Part shown: in pieces, positions 11,166 to 22,835 of the stretch
Position numbering within the stretch: the stretch's first letter is position 1
Layout of the letters: every line of letters starts with the position of its first letter
Assembly (NCBI GenBank): GCA_018350325.1
Contig: JAEVLN010000009.1
Location: 1,323,388-1,387,387 of the forward strand
DNA: 64,000 nucleotides
Source of the DNA: Globodera rostochiensis
Lineage: Eukaryota > Nematoda > Chromadorea > Rhabditida > Heteroderidae
Reading direction: 5' to 3'
Made by a program: the position numbers and the translations under genes
The notes under the pieces: generated by a model
What the model was told of the DNA's origin: nothing
Databases searched by the model: none
Seen by the model: the letters and a program-made list of their open reading frames with translations, nothing else

Positions 11166-14100
11166 GGTTAGCCCGCATTTGCGCCCCCCACATTTGCGCC
11201 CCCACATTTGCGCCCTCAAATTCGCGACCTCCACATTTGCGCCCCCACATTTGCGCCCCCCACATTTGCGCCCTCAAATTCGCGCCCTCCACATTTGCGC
11301 CCCCACATTTGCGCCCCCCACATTTGCGCCCCCACATTTGCGCCCTCAAATTCGCGCCCTCCACATTTGCGCCCCCACATTTGCGCCCCCCACATTTGCG
11401 CATCCACATTTGCGCCCCCCACATTTGCGCCCCCACATTTGCGCCTTCAAATTCGCGCCCTCCACATTTGCGCCCCCACATTTGCGCCCCCCACATTTGC
11501 GCCCCCACATTTGCGCCCTCAAATTCGCGCCCTCCACATTTGCGCCCCCACATTTGCGCCCCCCACATTTGCGCATCCACATTTGCGCCCCCCACATTTG
11601 CGCCCCCACATTTGCGCCCTCAAATTCGCGCCCTCCACATTTGCGCCCCCACATTTGCGCCCCCCACATTTGCGCATCCACATTTGCGCCCCCACATTTG
11701 CGCCCCCACATTTGCGCCCCCACATTTGCGCCCCCACATTTGCGCCCCCACATTTGCGCCCAGGGATCTCAAATGCCCTGTTTTTATGGCAAATGCCATA
11801 ATTTTGGAAATTTGCCATAGTTCTTGCCATATTTCCACACTTGCCATAATTTTGCCATATTTAGGGGTTGGTTCGTTAGGCTTAGGCCTAAGCCACCCTG
11901 GCTTGGGGTTCGTTAGGCTTAGGCCTAAGCCACCCTGGCTTGGGGTTCGTTAGGCTTAGGCCTAAGCCACCCTGTCTTGGGGTTCGTTAGGCTTAGGCCT
12001 AAGCTAGCTTAGGTTTAGACCTGAGCCTAATTTGCGCTAATTCAAATTAAGGTATTTTATCGAAAATAAATTTTTTTTTTCTCCATCTGGGGGCGCAAAT
12101 GTGCGGGGGCGCAAATGTGGGGGGCGCAAATGTGGGGGCGCAAATGTGGGGGGCGCAAATGTGGATGCGCAAATGTGGGGGGCGCAAATGTGGGGGGCGC
12201 AAATGTGGGGGCGCAAATGTGGGGGGCGCAAATGTGGATGCGCAAATGTGGGGGGCGCAAATGTGGGGGGCGCAAATGTGGGGGGCGCAAATGTGGGGGC
12301 GCAAATGTGGATGCGCAAATGTGGGGGGCGCAAATGTGGGGGGCGCAAATGTGGGGGCGCAAATGTGGGGGGGCGCAAATGTGGATGCGCAAATGTGGGG
12401 GGCGCAAATGTGGATGCGCAAATGTGGGGGGCGCAAATGTGGGGGGCGCAAATGTGGATGCGCAAATGTGGGGGGCGCAAATGTGGGGGGCGCAAATGTG
12501 GATGCGCAAATGTGGGGGGCGCAAATGTGGGGGGCGCAAATGTGGGGGGCGCAAATGTGGATGCGCAAATGTGGGGGCGCAAATGTGGGGGGCGCAAATG
12601 TGGATGCGCAAATGTGGGGGCGCAAATGTGGGGGGCGCAAATGTGGATGCGCAAATGGTGGGGGGCGCAAATGTGGGGGGGCGCAAATGTGGGGGGCGCA
12701 AATGTGGATGCGCAAATGGTGGGGGCGCAAATGTGGGGGGGGCGCAAATGTGGGGGCGCAAATGTGGGGGGCGCAAATGTGGATGCGCAAATGTGGGGGC
12801 GCAAATGTGGGGGCGCAAATGTGGATGCGCAAATGTGGGGGGCGCAAATGTGGGGGGCGCAAATGTGGGGGCGCAAATGTGGGGGCGCAAATGCTGATGC
12901 GCAAATGTGGGGGGCGCAAATGTGGGGGCGCAAATGTGGGGGCGCAAATGTGGGGGCGCAAATGTGGGGGCGCAAATGTGGGGGCGCAAATGTGGGGGCG
13001 CAAATGTGGGGGCGCAAATGTGGGGCGCAAATGTGGTGGGCGCAAATTGTGGGGGCGCAAATGTGGGGGCGCAAATGTGGGGGGCGCAAATGTGGGGGGC
13101 GCAAATGTGGGGGCGCAAATGTGGGGGGCGCAAATGTGGATGCGCAAATGTGGGGGGCGCAAATGTGGATTGCGCAAATGTGGGGGGGCGCAAATGTGGG
13201 GGGCGCAAATGTGGATGCGCAAATGTGGGGGCGCAAATGTGGGGGGCGCAAATGTGGATGCGCAAATGTGGGGGGCGCAAATGTGGGGGGCGCAAATGTG
13301 GGGGGCGCAAATGTGGGGGCGCAAATGTGGGGGGCGCAAATGTGGGGGGCGCAAATGTGGGGGGCGCAAATGTGGGGGGCGCAAATGTGGGGGGCGCAAA
13401 TGTGGGGGGCGCAAATGTGGGGGGGCGCAAATGTGGGGGGCGCAAATGTGGATGCGCAAATGTGGGGGGGCGCAAATGTGGGGGGCGCAATGTGGGGGGC
13501 GCAAATGTGGGGGCGCAAATGTGGGGGGGCGCAAATGTGGGGGCGCAAATGTGGGGGGCGCAAATGTGGGGGGCGCAAATGTGGGGGGCGCAAATGTGGA
13601 TGCGCAAATGTGGGGGCGCAAATGTGGGGGGCGCAAATGTGGATGCGCAAATGTGGGGGGCGCAAATGTGGGGGGCGCAAATGTGGGGGCGCAAATGTGG
13701 GGGGCGCAAATGCTGATGCGCAAATGTGGGGGGCGCAAATGTGGATGCGCAAATGTGGGGGCGCAAATGTGGGGGGCGCAAATGTGGATGCGCAAATGTG
13801 GGGGCGCAAATGTGGGGGGCGCAAATGTGGGGGCGCAAATGTGGGGGGCGCAAATGTGGGGGCGCAAATGTGGGGGGCGCAAATGTGGGGGCGCAAATGT
13901 GGGGGGCGCAAATGTGGATGCGCAAATGTGGGGGCGCAAATGTGGGGGGCGCAAATGTGGATGCGCAAATGTGGGGGGCGCAAATGTGGGGGGCGCAAAT
14001 GTGGATGCGCAAATGTGGGGGCGCAAATGTGGGGGGCGCAAATGTGGATGCGCAAATGTGGGGGGCGCAAATGTGGGGGCGCAAATGTGGGGGGGCGCAA

Positions 14101-14481
14101 ATGTGGGGGGCGCAAATGTGGGGGCGCAAATGTGGGGGCGCAAATGTGGGGGGCGCAAATGTGGGGGGCGCAAATGTGGGGGGCGCAAATGTGGGGGGCG
14201 CAAATGTGGGGGGCGCAAATGTGGGGGGCGCAAATGTGGATGCGCAAATGTGGGGGGCGCAAATGTGGGGGGCGCAAATGTGGGGGGCGCAAATGTGGGG
14301 GCGCAAATGTGGGGGGCGCAAATGTGGGGGCGCAAATGTGGGGGGCGCAAATGTGGGGGGCGCAAATGTGCGGGGGCGCAAATGTGGATGCGCAAATGTG
14401 CGGGGGCGCAAATGTGGATGCGCAAATGTGGGGGCGCAAATGTGGGGGGCGCAAATGTGGGGGCGCAAATGTGGGGGCACG
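11166..14481. mobile_element. Giant asymmetric foldback element of 15-16-bp units (GCGCAAATGTGGGGG), TSD ATAGGTAC
   Basis: The left arm (11171-11765, about 0.6 kb) consists of CCCCCACATTTGCGC units, some with a CCTCAAATTCGCG variant. The right arm (12090-14476, about 2.4 kb) holds the same unit inverted, with GATGCGCAAATGTG variants. The centre (11766-12089) has GCCATAATTTTG repeats and four 36-bp units built on GTTAGGCTTAGGCCTAAGCC. The 8-bp sequence ATAGGTAC flanks both sides (11158-11165 and 14482-14489), as for hAT elements. Open frames of up to 829 codons exist in several frames on both strands because the unit contains no stop; none is a gene. Confidence 0.85.
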
Positions 14482-14571
14482 ATAGGTACCATGGTTAAAA
14501 TTCGGGGTGGAACCCCGACCCCGCAAACTTAAGCCATTTTTCGGGGTTTCCCCGGCGCCGACACTTCCAAC

Positions 14572-15464
14572 CAGGGTTGCAGCGGATCATCCGAAATCCC
14601 TTATCCGAAATCCGGTGTTTTTCCCAATCCGAAATCCGATCCGAGAAATTTTGGGTAATCCGATCCGAAATCCGGATAAATAGACTTTTTTGTCTGATAT
14701 TTTCAACAATTTTTATAAGAAAAATAAAACAAAAATGTAAGGTATGTCTCTCAAGTAGGTCGATGGCCTAGTGGGAGTGCAATCACTTATTTATTGCTTT
14801 TCCCCTCTACTCAAATAGGCATCCCCTCATTAAAAGATTTATTAAATAATATTTTTTAATTAAAAAAACGCGCAAAAAAAGAATAGATACAAGAATTTTT
14901 GAAATAAATTCATCACGTCTTTCTGAATTTTTGCTTCAATTTTCTTAACAATATCATTAAAATGTTCAAAAATTTCTCCGGCGGCGCCTGTCGGCGCCGC
15001 CGGACATCCTCCACTCTTACGTAAACTAGTTTTTCCCGAAATCCCGAAGCAAAATGCTTAATTTTGTTAAAATTTTGACTACTTTATTAACAAAATTTAG
15101 TCAAAATTTCAAAAATTTTTCTCGGCGGCGCCTATCGGCACCGCCGATCCCCACACAAAGAGCTGTCCGAAACCGTCTTTCCGCCGAGAAGCTCGAAAAA
15201 TTACTTTTTCATCACCATAATTTGCCTCTGCGATTTTTCATATTGAACTTAAGTGTTACATTGAATAAATTGTTATACCGAAAAGTTTTAAAAAAATCAC
15301 AAAAGTTTGAATTTTTTCAACCAAAACATTTTTTCATTTTCTTTATCCGAAATCCGTTATCCGAAATCCGGTGTTTTTCCCAATCCGAAATCCGATCCGA
15401 GAAATTTTGGGCAATCCGATCCGAAATCCGTATCCGACTTTTTTCCCAATCCGCTGCAACCCTG
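14572..15464. mobile_element. hAT-type MITE, 893 bp, TSD CTTCCAAC
   Basis: Perfect 16-bp inverted ends CAGGGTTGCAGCGGAT / ATCCGCTGCAACCCTG and exact 8-bp target duplications (14564-14571, 15465-15472). Subterminal ATCCGAAATCC repeats lie at both ends. Inside are a tRNA-derived segment (about 14752-14822) and two copies of the dispersed hairpin repeat (14981-15002, 15122-15147). No transposase. Confidence 0.92.
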
Positions 15465-16099
15465 CTTCCAACCCCGCAAACCCCGAACTCTATCCCCGAC
15501 TCGTGGTTGGTGTTAACATTCACCCCTAAAGATTTCTTCATCATTTTTGCCAAGGGCAGTGCTATGATAAGTCGACAAAACTGTCCACAAATGATGAATC
15601 ATTTGCTATGGCTTTTTCAGCGACAGCTAATTCCATTCACCACATTTGTTAATCAAATCATTTAATCATTCAATTCGAACAAAATTCTAACCAAAATGAG
15701 TTTTATGTTTTTTCTGGTTGTTTTTATTGGCCTGACTATGTTGGCAGACGGCAAAATCAAAGAAGGGTAATTACCTCTAATTTGATTTAATTAATAAAAA
15801 GTATAAGCGCATGTCATTTGCAATTGTTGGCTGTTCATTGAAAATAAATGCAAATTATTTTTCAAAACAAATCAATATTTTTAAAAATTATTTTTAGCGA
15901 TGGAAAGAATGACACAAAATGGTTCGCCGGCACGAAGGTTCGAATGTCTTAAAAATTAATTTGCACTTTTTCGTTAGTAGAGTTAGTTTAATTTGAATAA
16001 AAAATTATTTTTAAACTCAGTAAATTATTTTGCATCCGGTCAGAATCCCCCCCCCTCCCGCCCGAATCCCCCCACAGCCAAAACGTCCCGAATCACCTC

Positions 16100-16205
16100 A
16101 ACGTCTTAGCCTAAGCCTAAGCTTGGTCTAAGCTAAGCTTAGGCTTAGGCCTAAGCCTAACAAACCCCAAGCCAAGGTTGCTTAGGCTAAGTTAAGCTTA
16201 ATTTT
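16100..16205. repeat. Inverted TTAGGC (telomere-like) repeat in G2 intron 2
   Basis: Mirror copy of the 6120-6245 repeat: GCCTAA runs meet TTAGGC runs around CTTAGGCTTAGGCCTAAGCC. Confidence 0.75.
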
Positions 16206-16653
16206 AGCTTTAGTACGGTACTGAACCAGCCATCGTGGGGGGGGATTCAGACCGGTAGCCAATTATTTATTAAAAATTTTAGCATTTCGAAATTCGATTC
16301 AAAAACATTTTCAAAAAATGTTGGATGGAATTTGCCAATTCTTGCCCGAATCAGACGGAGTTAATAATGCTAACGATGTCACGAAGGAACGGCTTTGTGA
16401 ACAGGAAAGGCCATTCGGCAAACGTGGATGAACGACTCGGTGAATTTGTGGTGCAATTTCATGAAAAAAAAAATTACCAAAATTTTTATTTTTGTGCAGG
16501 TCCCAGGCGAAGTAATTCGTTTTTTGATTGCCGATGCCGGGGAAGGAGAAGCGATCGATGTTCAGCAGAAGTTGGAGGAGGAGCAGGCGAAACATGGCGA
16601 TTTGCTGTTTCTGCATGGCTTTGTCGACATTTACGCACACATGCATTTGAAGG

Positions 16654-16818
16654 TAGGAATTGTACGGGACGGGAAGTTTGGGGAAAACCGGGACCAGTAC
16701 TGAAATGGTCAATTTTTTGATTTTGGTACTGAAGTTTTGTTCCGGTTATCCTTCAAAACTCCCTTATATGTAATGCCGGGCCCGGCTTTCCCCAAAAGTC
16801 CCGGTCCCATACAACCTA
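16654..16818. mobile_element. 165-bp hAT-type MITE in G2, at the exon 4 splice donor
   Basis: Ends are TAGGAATTGTACGGGACGGG and CCGGTCCCATACAACCTA. The flanks are TTTGAAGG (16646-16653) and TTTGAAAG (16819-16826), a 7/8 match. The G1 homologue shows the empty site, with AAA|GTATCC as the original donor. In G2 the donor GT is formed by the last G of the target duplication and the first T of the element. Confidence 0.8.
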
Positions 16819-17327
16819 TTTGAAAGTATCCGCCAACATTGAAAGATTTTTACACAAAAAAATCAAATCAAATATAAATTCTAGTTGTACGGAGGCTTCG
16901 AATGGCAACAATCGTTTTGTGCCAATGCCAAATGGGTGATGAAAGTGGACGACGACGCGCTGGTGCATTTGCGACGTTTGGCGCATTGGACGGAGAAAAA
17001 ATTCCGTCCAATTGCCGTCAAAAATCCGCTGGTGTATTTTGGAGAACTTTTTCACCAAACACTTCCAAAACGTGATCCAAAAAACAAATGGTCAGTAAAA
17101 TTAATGGTGAATGCCATTCCTTTTTAATCAGCAATTCCGGTCCAACCAAAATGTTTCCGAACGACGGAATTTTTTTAGTTTACAATCCCTAAAAGTATTT
17201 AACTGGTAATATATGGAACTTTATCTTGATGCAAATTTTTAAGCCAAATCGAAACACACATCTCCGAGATCAATGATTCCCGCAACCTTTCAAAACACAT
17301 TTCCGTATAATTAGAAAAAAGAAAGAG

Positions 17328-17496
17328 TAGAGACCGGAACGAGACGAGATCTCGAGTCAAAATCTCGACGAAATTCTCGAGAAATCTCGTCTCGACTTCT
17401 CGTCTCGAATAAAACTATTTCGAGATTTTTCGAGACCCGAGATTTTTTCGAGAATCTCGTTTCGACATCTCGCTCGAAGCTCAAGTCCGGTCTCTA
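17328..17496. mobile_element. 169-bp hAT-type MITE, TSD AGAAAGAG
   Basis: Ends TAGAGACCGGA / TCCGGTCTCTA with exact 8-bp duplications at 17320-17327 and 17497-17504. The interior is made of CTCGAGA / TCTCGTC repeats. Related copies lie at 28796-29253, 53352-53512 and in intron 4 of gene A (435-566). It lies in intron 5 of G2. Confidence 0.85.
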
Positions 17497-18235
17497 AGAA
17501 AGAGTAATTCAATTAAACTTTTTAAAAATGTTTTTATTTTTGGTGTTAGTCGTCTCTAATGAGTTTAAAAGCATCAATATGCATTCATCAGGGAAGGAAG
17601 CCGATGACCTCAAATCCGGAAATCGTCCGAGGCCTAAAAAAGTTTCGAAAATTCCGAGGTCTCAAAGTTTTCTCAAAAATCGGATACCCTTAAAAATGTC
17701 GTAAATCGGAAACCGACCATCCCTGGCATGCATCAGCGATTGGAAAAACTTCGCAAAAAATGAAAGTTTAAAGGTACATCTCGAAGGATGTGTACCCCAA
17801 TGACGTGTTCCCCGATTACATGCAGGGCACCGTTTATTTGACCACTACGGCAACGATTAAAGCCATTTGGTTGCATACCCGACAAGTTGACGGCTTTTAT
17901 TTGGAGGATGTCCTATACACCGGAATTTTGGCCAAATTGGCCAATGTAACTTTGTCGGACCAGAAAAAGCACTTGATGTGGTATTTCTATGTATGTAAAT
18001 AATGTTTATAATTTTGAACAAATTTAAAAAACATTTTTAGAACAATGGCGAATGTGAAGACGGAGTGCCAATGCCGACTGCATTTTCGGTCATTGGAACA
18101 AAACTGAGCGATTATGAGGCTCAATACGGGAAACTGAAGTCGCTAACGTGCAAGAATATGCGGCACTTACCTCCACTTTCACAATATGCCTTTATTCTGC
18201 TGGCGATATTTGTATATTATTGTGTATTTGTTTGA

Positions 18236-18708
18236 GCCGCCAAACAAACTATACAATTCCCTTTTGACCGTGCCGTGATTAATTTATGCTTTTTTTAATC
18301 AAATAATTTTATTAATAACATCTAATTACGATTTTATATTTAAATGTTTTGCATTCTTTTACCATCTCATTAGCTTTATAGTTATGTATTAAGCACTATT
18401 TGATTAGTTTTGCATTTTCTTAATTAAGCAATTATATACTGCTATATATGTATACTTGCGACTTGGCTAGAATTATTGAATATATCAATATAAATTGTAA
18501 ACATTTTTAGATTTTATTTGTTTATTATTTTTTTGCATGATTAATTTTCATTTTAACTCATTAATTGTATTTAAAAAGCTGTTTCAATATCTTTCGAGCG
18601 CATTTTATTATTATGACAACCGGGGGGTGCGCGTGCCGCTCATCGTCTGCTCTAAACGGGGACGGGGATTGTGCACGGTCTAAACGGGGACGGGGATTGT
18701 GCACGGTC
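18236..18708. other. 3' flank of G2 (outer end of inverted arm) and a 28-bp repeat pair
   Basis: The stretch from 18236 to about 18585 matches the reverse complement of 4480-4828, the outer part of the inverted duplication. It matches 23710-23747 plus 24587-24725 a third time. From 18653, CTAAACGGGGACGGGGATTG plus TGCACGGT occurs twice in tandem. No gene. Confidence 0.65.
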
Positions 18709-18898
18709 TTCGCCCACTAACCAAAAATACGACATTTCGCCCACTAACCAAAAATACGACATTTCGCCCACTAACCAAAAATACGACATTTCGCCCACTA
18801 ACCAAAAATACGACATTTCGCCCACTAACCAAAAATACGACATTTCGCCCACTAACCAAAAATACGACATTTCGCCCACTAACCAAAAATACGACATT
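18709..18898. repeat. 26-bp tandem repeat, seven copies (TTCGCCCACTAACCAAAAAT...)
   Basis: Seven nearly identical units, TTCGCCCACTAACCAAAAAT plus ACGACA. It is the reverse complement of the 2938-4464 unit with two extra bases and lies just outside the mirror arm. It is not coding. Confidence 0.9.
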
Positions 18899-18989
18899 GA
18901 ATGAATCTGTTGTGTATATATATGGTAGGCTAAGATGGTTTGGGAGGATCTCTATCTAAGAGAAATCTGGGCGTTTTTCGTCCGTTTTT

Positions 18990-19625
18990 TGAATAACTTT
19001 TTTTGGAGTGGGCGGAGCGAAAAAACAACCTCACAAGACCCCGGGGCACTTTTGGATTCCGATCGAATGGCATTGGAAGATTTGTCCCAACACAATGCCA
19101 AAGATGCAAAAGTGCCAAAAAGTCACCTTTTTTTGGCACTTTTTTTTGACCACCCCTCACTTTTCGAGCTGTACCCGGGCGGGGAGTAGGGTAACCGGTG
19201 TTGATGTTGGAGAAAGGGCACAACTAGACACTCAGGGCTTTCTTTTGAGCTATCGTGCATGTCTCTACGATGAAAATGAAGATGCGTTATGCTGCGGACA
19301 AGCACTCAAAAATTTTCGAAAAAATGGCTTCAAAAGCTTTGAATTTGCCACAACTCGGGGAGTTTTGCCGTTAGCGGGATGAGGTCAGCAGATAAAATGT
19401 AGCGCTTTTCAAGAGCTTTCGAATGATGTAAAGAAAGTGGGGGGTCGCGCGGGAAGTTTTCTCGCTGCTGCGCACTTTGTGTTCGAATTTAAGCTTTTTC
19501 CCTTTGTCGGCGTTGGTGGTGTAGTGGTGTGTGGTGGGGCCGGCTGGGGGTCAGCTGGGGGTTCGAATCCCGACTGTGTAAACGATTTTTTTTGCCTTTC
19601 TATGAACATGAATAATTCTGAAAAA
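18990..19625. repeat. Composite repeat with tRNA-derived 3' part
   Basis: A body starting near GACCACCCCTCA (19146) and passing GCGGGGAGTA, GTTGATG and GAGCTAT is shared with 20880-21060. It is followed at 19517-19572 by a tRNA-like promoter pair: TGGTGTAGTGG (box A-like) and GGTTCGAATCC (box B). The T-rich tail (GTAAACGATTTTTTTT) is shared with 55834-55920. This looks like a SINE. Confidence 0.6.
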
Positions 19626-19985
19626 AATTTTTAAAAATTGCAAAAAATATTTCCGATTTTTAAAAAATATTTTTGTTTGCTTTTTTGAACATTTTCAAAA
19701 ATCCTCTTTTTTGCTTCCGGGAATTCGTTGTTTGCTTAAAAAATTCATAACTTTTTTTAAAGTAAAGCAATCACAACAAACTTGGTGTCAAAAAATGTAG
19801 AAAATTCAGCAGAATTTTTATGGCAATGAAATATTTTAAAAATTTGAAAAGCACAAAAGTTATTGCCAATTTTAGGTAAAAAATGTATTTTACACTAAAC
19901 AATTCATAATGATTCTAACATCAAATCTGTAGATTATTCACACTTAGCTTCCGTTTAAACAGAGATAGCGTGAATGTTTTTGCTA
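19626..19985. other. AT-rich intergenic, nothing recognised
   Basis: No exon, repeat family or RNA gene could be recognised in this AT-rich stretch. Confidence 0.5.
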
Positions 19986-20004
19986 ATTTTGCAGTCTAAA
20001 AAGT

Positions 20005-20362
20005 TCTCGAGGCCCGAGAGGGGAAGCGAAGCGGGGAAAGAGCGAGAAGGGAGGGGCGCGGGGGAGGAGCGAGTGGGGAGGGGCGAGGGGGAAAGAGAAG
20101 CGGGGAAAGAGCGAGAAGCGAGGGGCGGGGGGGAGGGGCGCGAGTGGAAAAGGAGTGGGGAAGGAGCGAGAAGGGAGGGGCGCGGGGGGAGGGGCGAATG
20201 GGGAAGGGCGAGGGGGGAGGGGCGAATGGGGAAGGGCGAGGGGGGAGGGGCGAATGGGGAAGGGCGAGGGGGGAGGGGCGAATGGGGAGGGGCGAGGGGG
20301 AAAGAGAAGCGGGGGAAGAGCGAGAAGCGGGGAAAGAGCGAGAAGGGAGGGGCGAGTGGAAA
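20005..20362. repeat. Purine-rich tandem repeat (GGGGAGGGGCGA)
   Basis: Variants of GGGGAGGGGCGAATGGGGAA and GGGGAAAGAGCGAGAAG. Almost no pyrimidines other than C in CG on the plus strand. Long open frames here are low-complexity artefacts. Confidence 0.85.
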
Positions 20363-20461
20363 GCTTGGACGAAGAATATTGTGATTAAAGGATGTATTGC
20401 ATAATTTTGCTTTTGAGTTCATTTAATTTAATGATTATTATTGTATTTGTTTTAATTTAAT

Positions 20462-20592
20462 TTGTGTACATAAAGTTGTATGGGAAGTTGCACACAAAGT
20501 TGTAAAGAAAGTTGTAAAGAAAGTTGTAAATAGGAGAGAAAAGTTGTACATAAAGTTGTATAGGAAGTTGTAAATAGGAGAGGAAAGTTGCA
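20462..20592. repeat. AAAGTTGTA-type short tandem repeat
   Basis: About ten irregular copies of AAGTTGTA(A/C)A(T/G)A units. Confidence 0.75.
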
Positions 20593-20744
20593 AGCCAATA
20601 TGTGGCCAACAAAAACCCCCGAAGAAACTGCTGGCCCCGGTGTTCAAAACGGCTTTGCCGTTTAACGCAGCCCCCGTAGGGGGCTGGTTCCCTATATAAG
20701 AGGATTCTACCCCCTGAATTCACTTAAAAAGAAAAAACTTTCGA

Positions 20745-21210
20745 ACCAGGCTTCAGATCAAAAAACTTTTTTCACAACACCCCCTATTTTTTGGGGTGCC
20801 CGATATGGGAAAAATATAGAATCAAAGTTAGGTTCAGGGGTTTTCGAGAAAAGCCCGAAAAGTGGTCGAAAAATGCCCAAATTTTTTGACCACCCCTCAT
20901 TGTTTAGCGCCCAACTTTGCGGGGAGTACCCAAACCGTTGATGGAATGTTTTGGAGGGCACACCAGCACTGTTTGGGCTTTCCAATGAGCTATAGATGGG
21001 CCGGATCAGACAAGTTTAAAGGGGCGATGTGCTCCGGACAAACTCCAAAAAATGTTAGAAAAAGGACAACGGGTGGGGGTTGGTGAGGGAAAAATAAGGG
21101 AAGTTCCCAGTTGGATCGGTGGTGTAGTGGTTAATCCCTTAGCTTGCATTGATTAAGTTGTGGGTTCGATCCCCGACGTTCTAAATAATTTTTTCGATAA
21201 ATTTATATTG
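20745..21210. repeat. Second copy of the composite repeat with tRNA-derived part
   Basis: It shares GACCACCCCTCA, GCGGGGAGTA, GTTGATG and TGAGCTAT with 19146-19260. A tRNA-like segment at 21116-21182 (GGTGGTGTAGTGGTTAA ... GTGGGTTCGATCCCCGAC) follows. It reads as a SINE in the same orientation as the first copy. Confidence 0.6.
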
Positions 21211-21294
21211 AATTAAAAATAATTTAAAGTCAAATTTTTTATTTAAAAATAAAATTTTTTTAAAAATAATTAAGGAAAAACATTAAAAGAAAGA

Positions 21295-22835
21295 AAGAGC
21301 ATCGTGGAGGTAAGGGGGGGGGGGAAGAAAGAATAAAATGGAGGGAAGGTAAAAAGGAGAGGAAAGGAGGGGAGGGGGAAGGAAGAGAAGTTAGGGGGAA
21401 GAACGCAAGAGGAGAACGGAAGGGAAGAAATAAAAGGAAGAAAAGAAGAGAGCAAAAAAGGTGAGGGGAGGAAAGAGGAGGAGAAGAGAGGAATGGAAGA
21501 AAGGAACTGAAAGAAGGAACGAAAGGAAGAGGAAGAGAGGAAAAAGGTGAGGGGAGGAAAGAGGAGGAGAAGAGAGGAATGGAAGAAAGGAACTGAAAGA
21601 AGGAACGGAAGGGAGGAAGGAGATGAAGAGAAGAAAGAAAAGAAGAGAAGGAGGGAAGTGAGGAAGGGAGGGAAGGAAGAGAGGGAAAAAGGTGAGCGGA
21701 AGAAAAGAAGGGAAGCCAGGAAAAAAGGTGAGCGGGGGGAAAGGAAGGAGATGAAGAGAAGGAAGAAAGGAATAGAAGAAGGGAGGGAAGGAAGGAAGGG
21801 AAGGAAAGAGGAAAAAAGGTGAGCCGATGAAAGGAAGAGATAAACGGAGGAATGGAAGGAACGCAAAGGAAGAAAGGAAGAAAAGTAGGGAGGTGAGGAA
21901 GAGAGGGAAGGAAGAGAAGAAAAAAAAGTGAGCGGAGGAAAGGAAGAGATGAACGGAAGAAAGAGGGAAATGGAAGAAAGAAAGAAGGATGGAAGAGATG
22001 AACGGAAGAGAAGAGAGGAATTGAAGAAAGGAGGAGGTAAGGTGGAGGAAAGGAAGAGAGGAAGGAGGTGAGGTGGAGGAAAGGAAGAGAGGAACGGAGG
22101 GGAGGAAGGAAGGAAAAGAAGCGAGGAAAAGGTGAGGGGAGGAAAGGAAGAGATAAACGTGAAGGAAGGAACGAGATGCTCGGAAGGAAGAAAGGAAGAG
22201 AAGAAGAGAGGTGAGGAAGGGAGGGAAGGGCGAGGAAAAAAAGGTGAGGAAGGAAGGAAGGGAAGCCAGGAAAAAAGGTGAGCGGAGGGAAAGGAAGAGA
22301 TGAACGGAAGAAAGAGGGAAATGGAAGAAAGAAAGAAGGATGGAAGAGATGAACGGAAGAGAAGAGGGGAGTTGAAGAAAGGAGGAGGTAAGGTGGAGGA
22401 AAGGAAGAGAGGAAAGGAGATGAGGTGGAGGAAAGGAAGAGAGGAAAGGAGGGGAGAAAGGAAGGGAACGTGGAGGAAAGGAAAAGATGAACGGAGAGAA
22501 GATAGAAAATTAAGAGAGAAAAGGAGGTGAGGTGGAGGAAAGGAAAGGAGGAAAGGAGGGGAGGAAGGAAGGGAAGGTGGAGGAAAGGAGATGAGGTGGA
22601 GAAAAGGAAGAGAGGAAAGGAGGGGAGAAAGGAAGGGAACGTGGAGGTAAGGAAAAGATGAACGGAAGAGAAGATAGAAAATTAAGAGAGAAAGGGAGGT
22701 GAGGTGGATGAAAGGAAGGATGAAGGAAGAGATGAACCGAAGGGAAGAGGGACGGCAGAGAGGAAGAGATGAATGGAAGAAAATATATTGAGAGAAAGGG
22801 AGGGGAGGTGAAGTGGAGGAAAGGAAGTGAGGGGG
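21295..22835. repeat. 1.5-kb polypurine tract (GGAAGA/GAGGAA)
   Basis: The plus strand is almost purely A/G, with irregular GGAAAGGAAGAGA and GGTGAGG motifs and several internal duplications (for example 22303-22520 against 21950-22090). Open frames on both strands come from composition. Confidence 0.9.

Larger units (their letters stand above)
15696..18235 (+). pseudogene. Family 31 glycosyltransferase, inverted copy G2 with frameshift
   Basis: Exons 15696-15766, 15898-15937, 16283-16439, 16500-16652, 16885-17090, 17774-17990 and 18041-18235 mirror those of G1. Six lengths are identical. Exon 3 is 157 instead of 156 nt because of one extra base inside the NRKAIRQTW motif (near 16405), which breaks the frame. 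The DxD motif (KVDDDALV), the LEDVLYTG motif and the N-terminal hydrophobic segment are intact. Intron 4 carries a MITE at 16654-16818 whose first T forms part of the splice donor, and intron 5 carries another at 17328-17496. A sequencing error at one base cannot be excluded, in which case this would be a functional second copy. Confidence 0.82.

Noticed and set aside
12037..14532. Open frames of 790-829 codons on both strands
   Set aside because: They arise because the GCGCAAATGTGGGG unit contains no stop in most frames. All frames are open on both strands and the products are simple repeats.
19974..20422. Frames of 136-155 codons in the GGGGAGGGGCGA block
   Set aside because: Open on both strands from purine bias alone.
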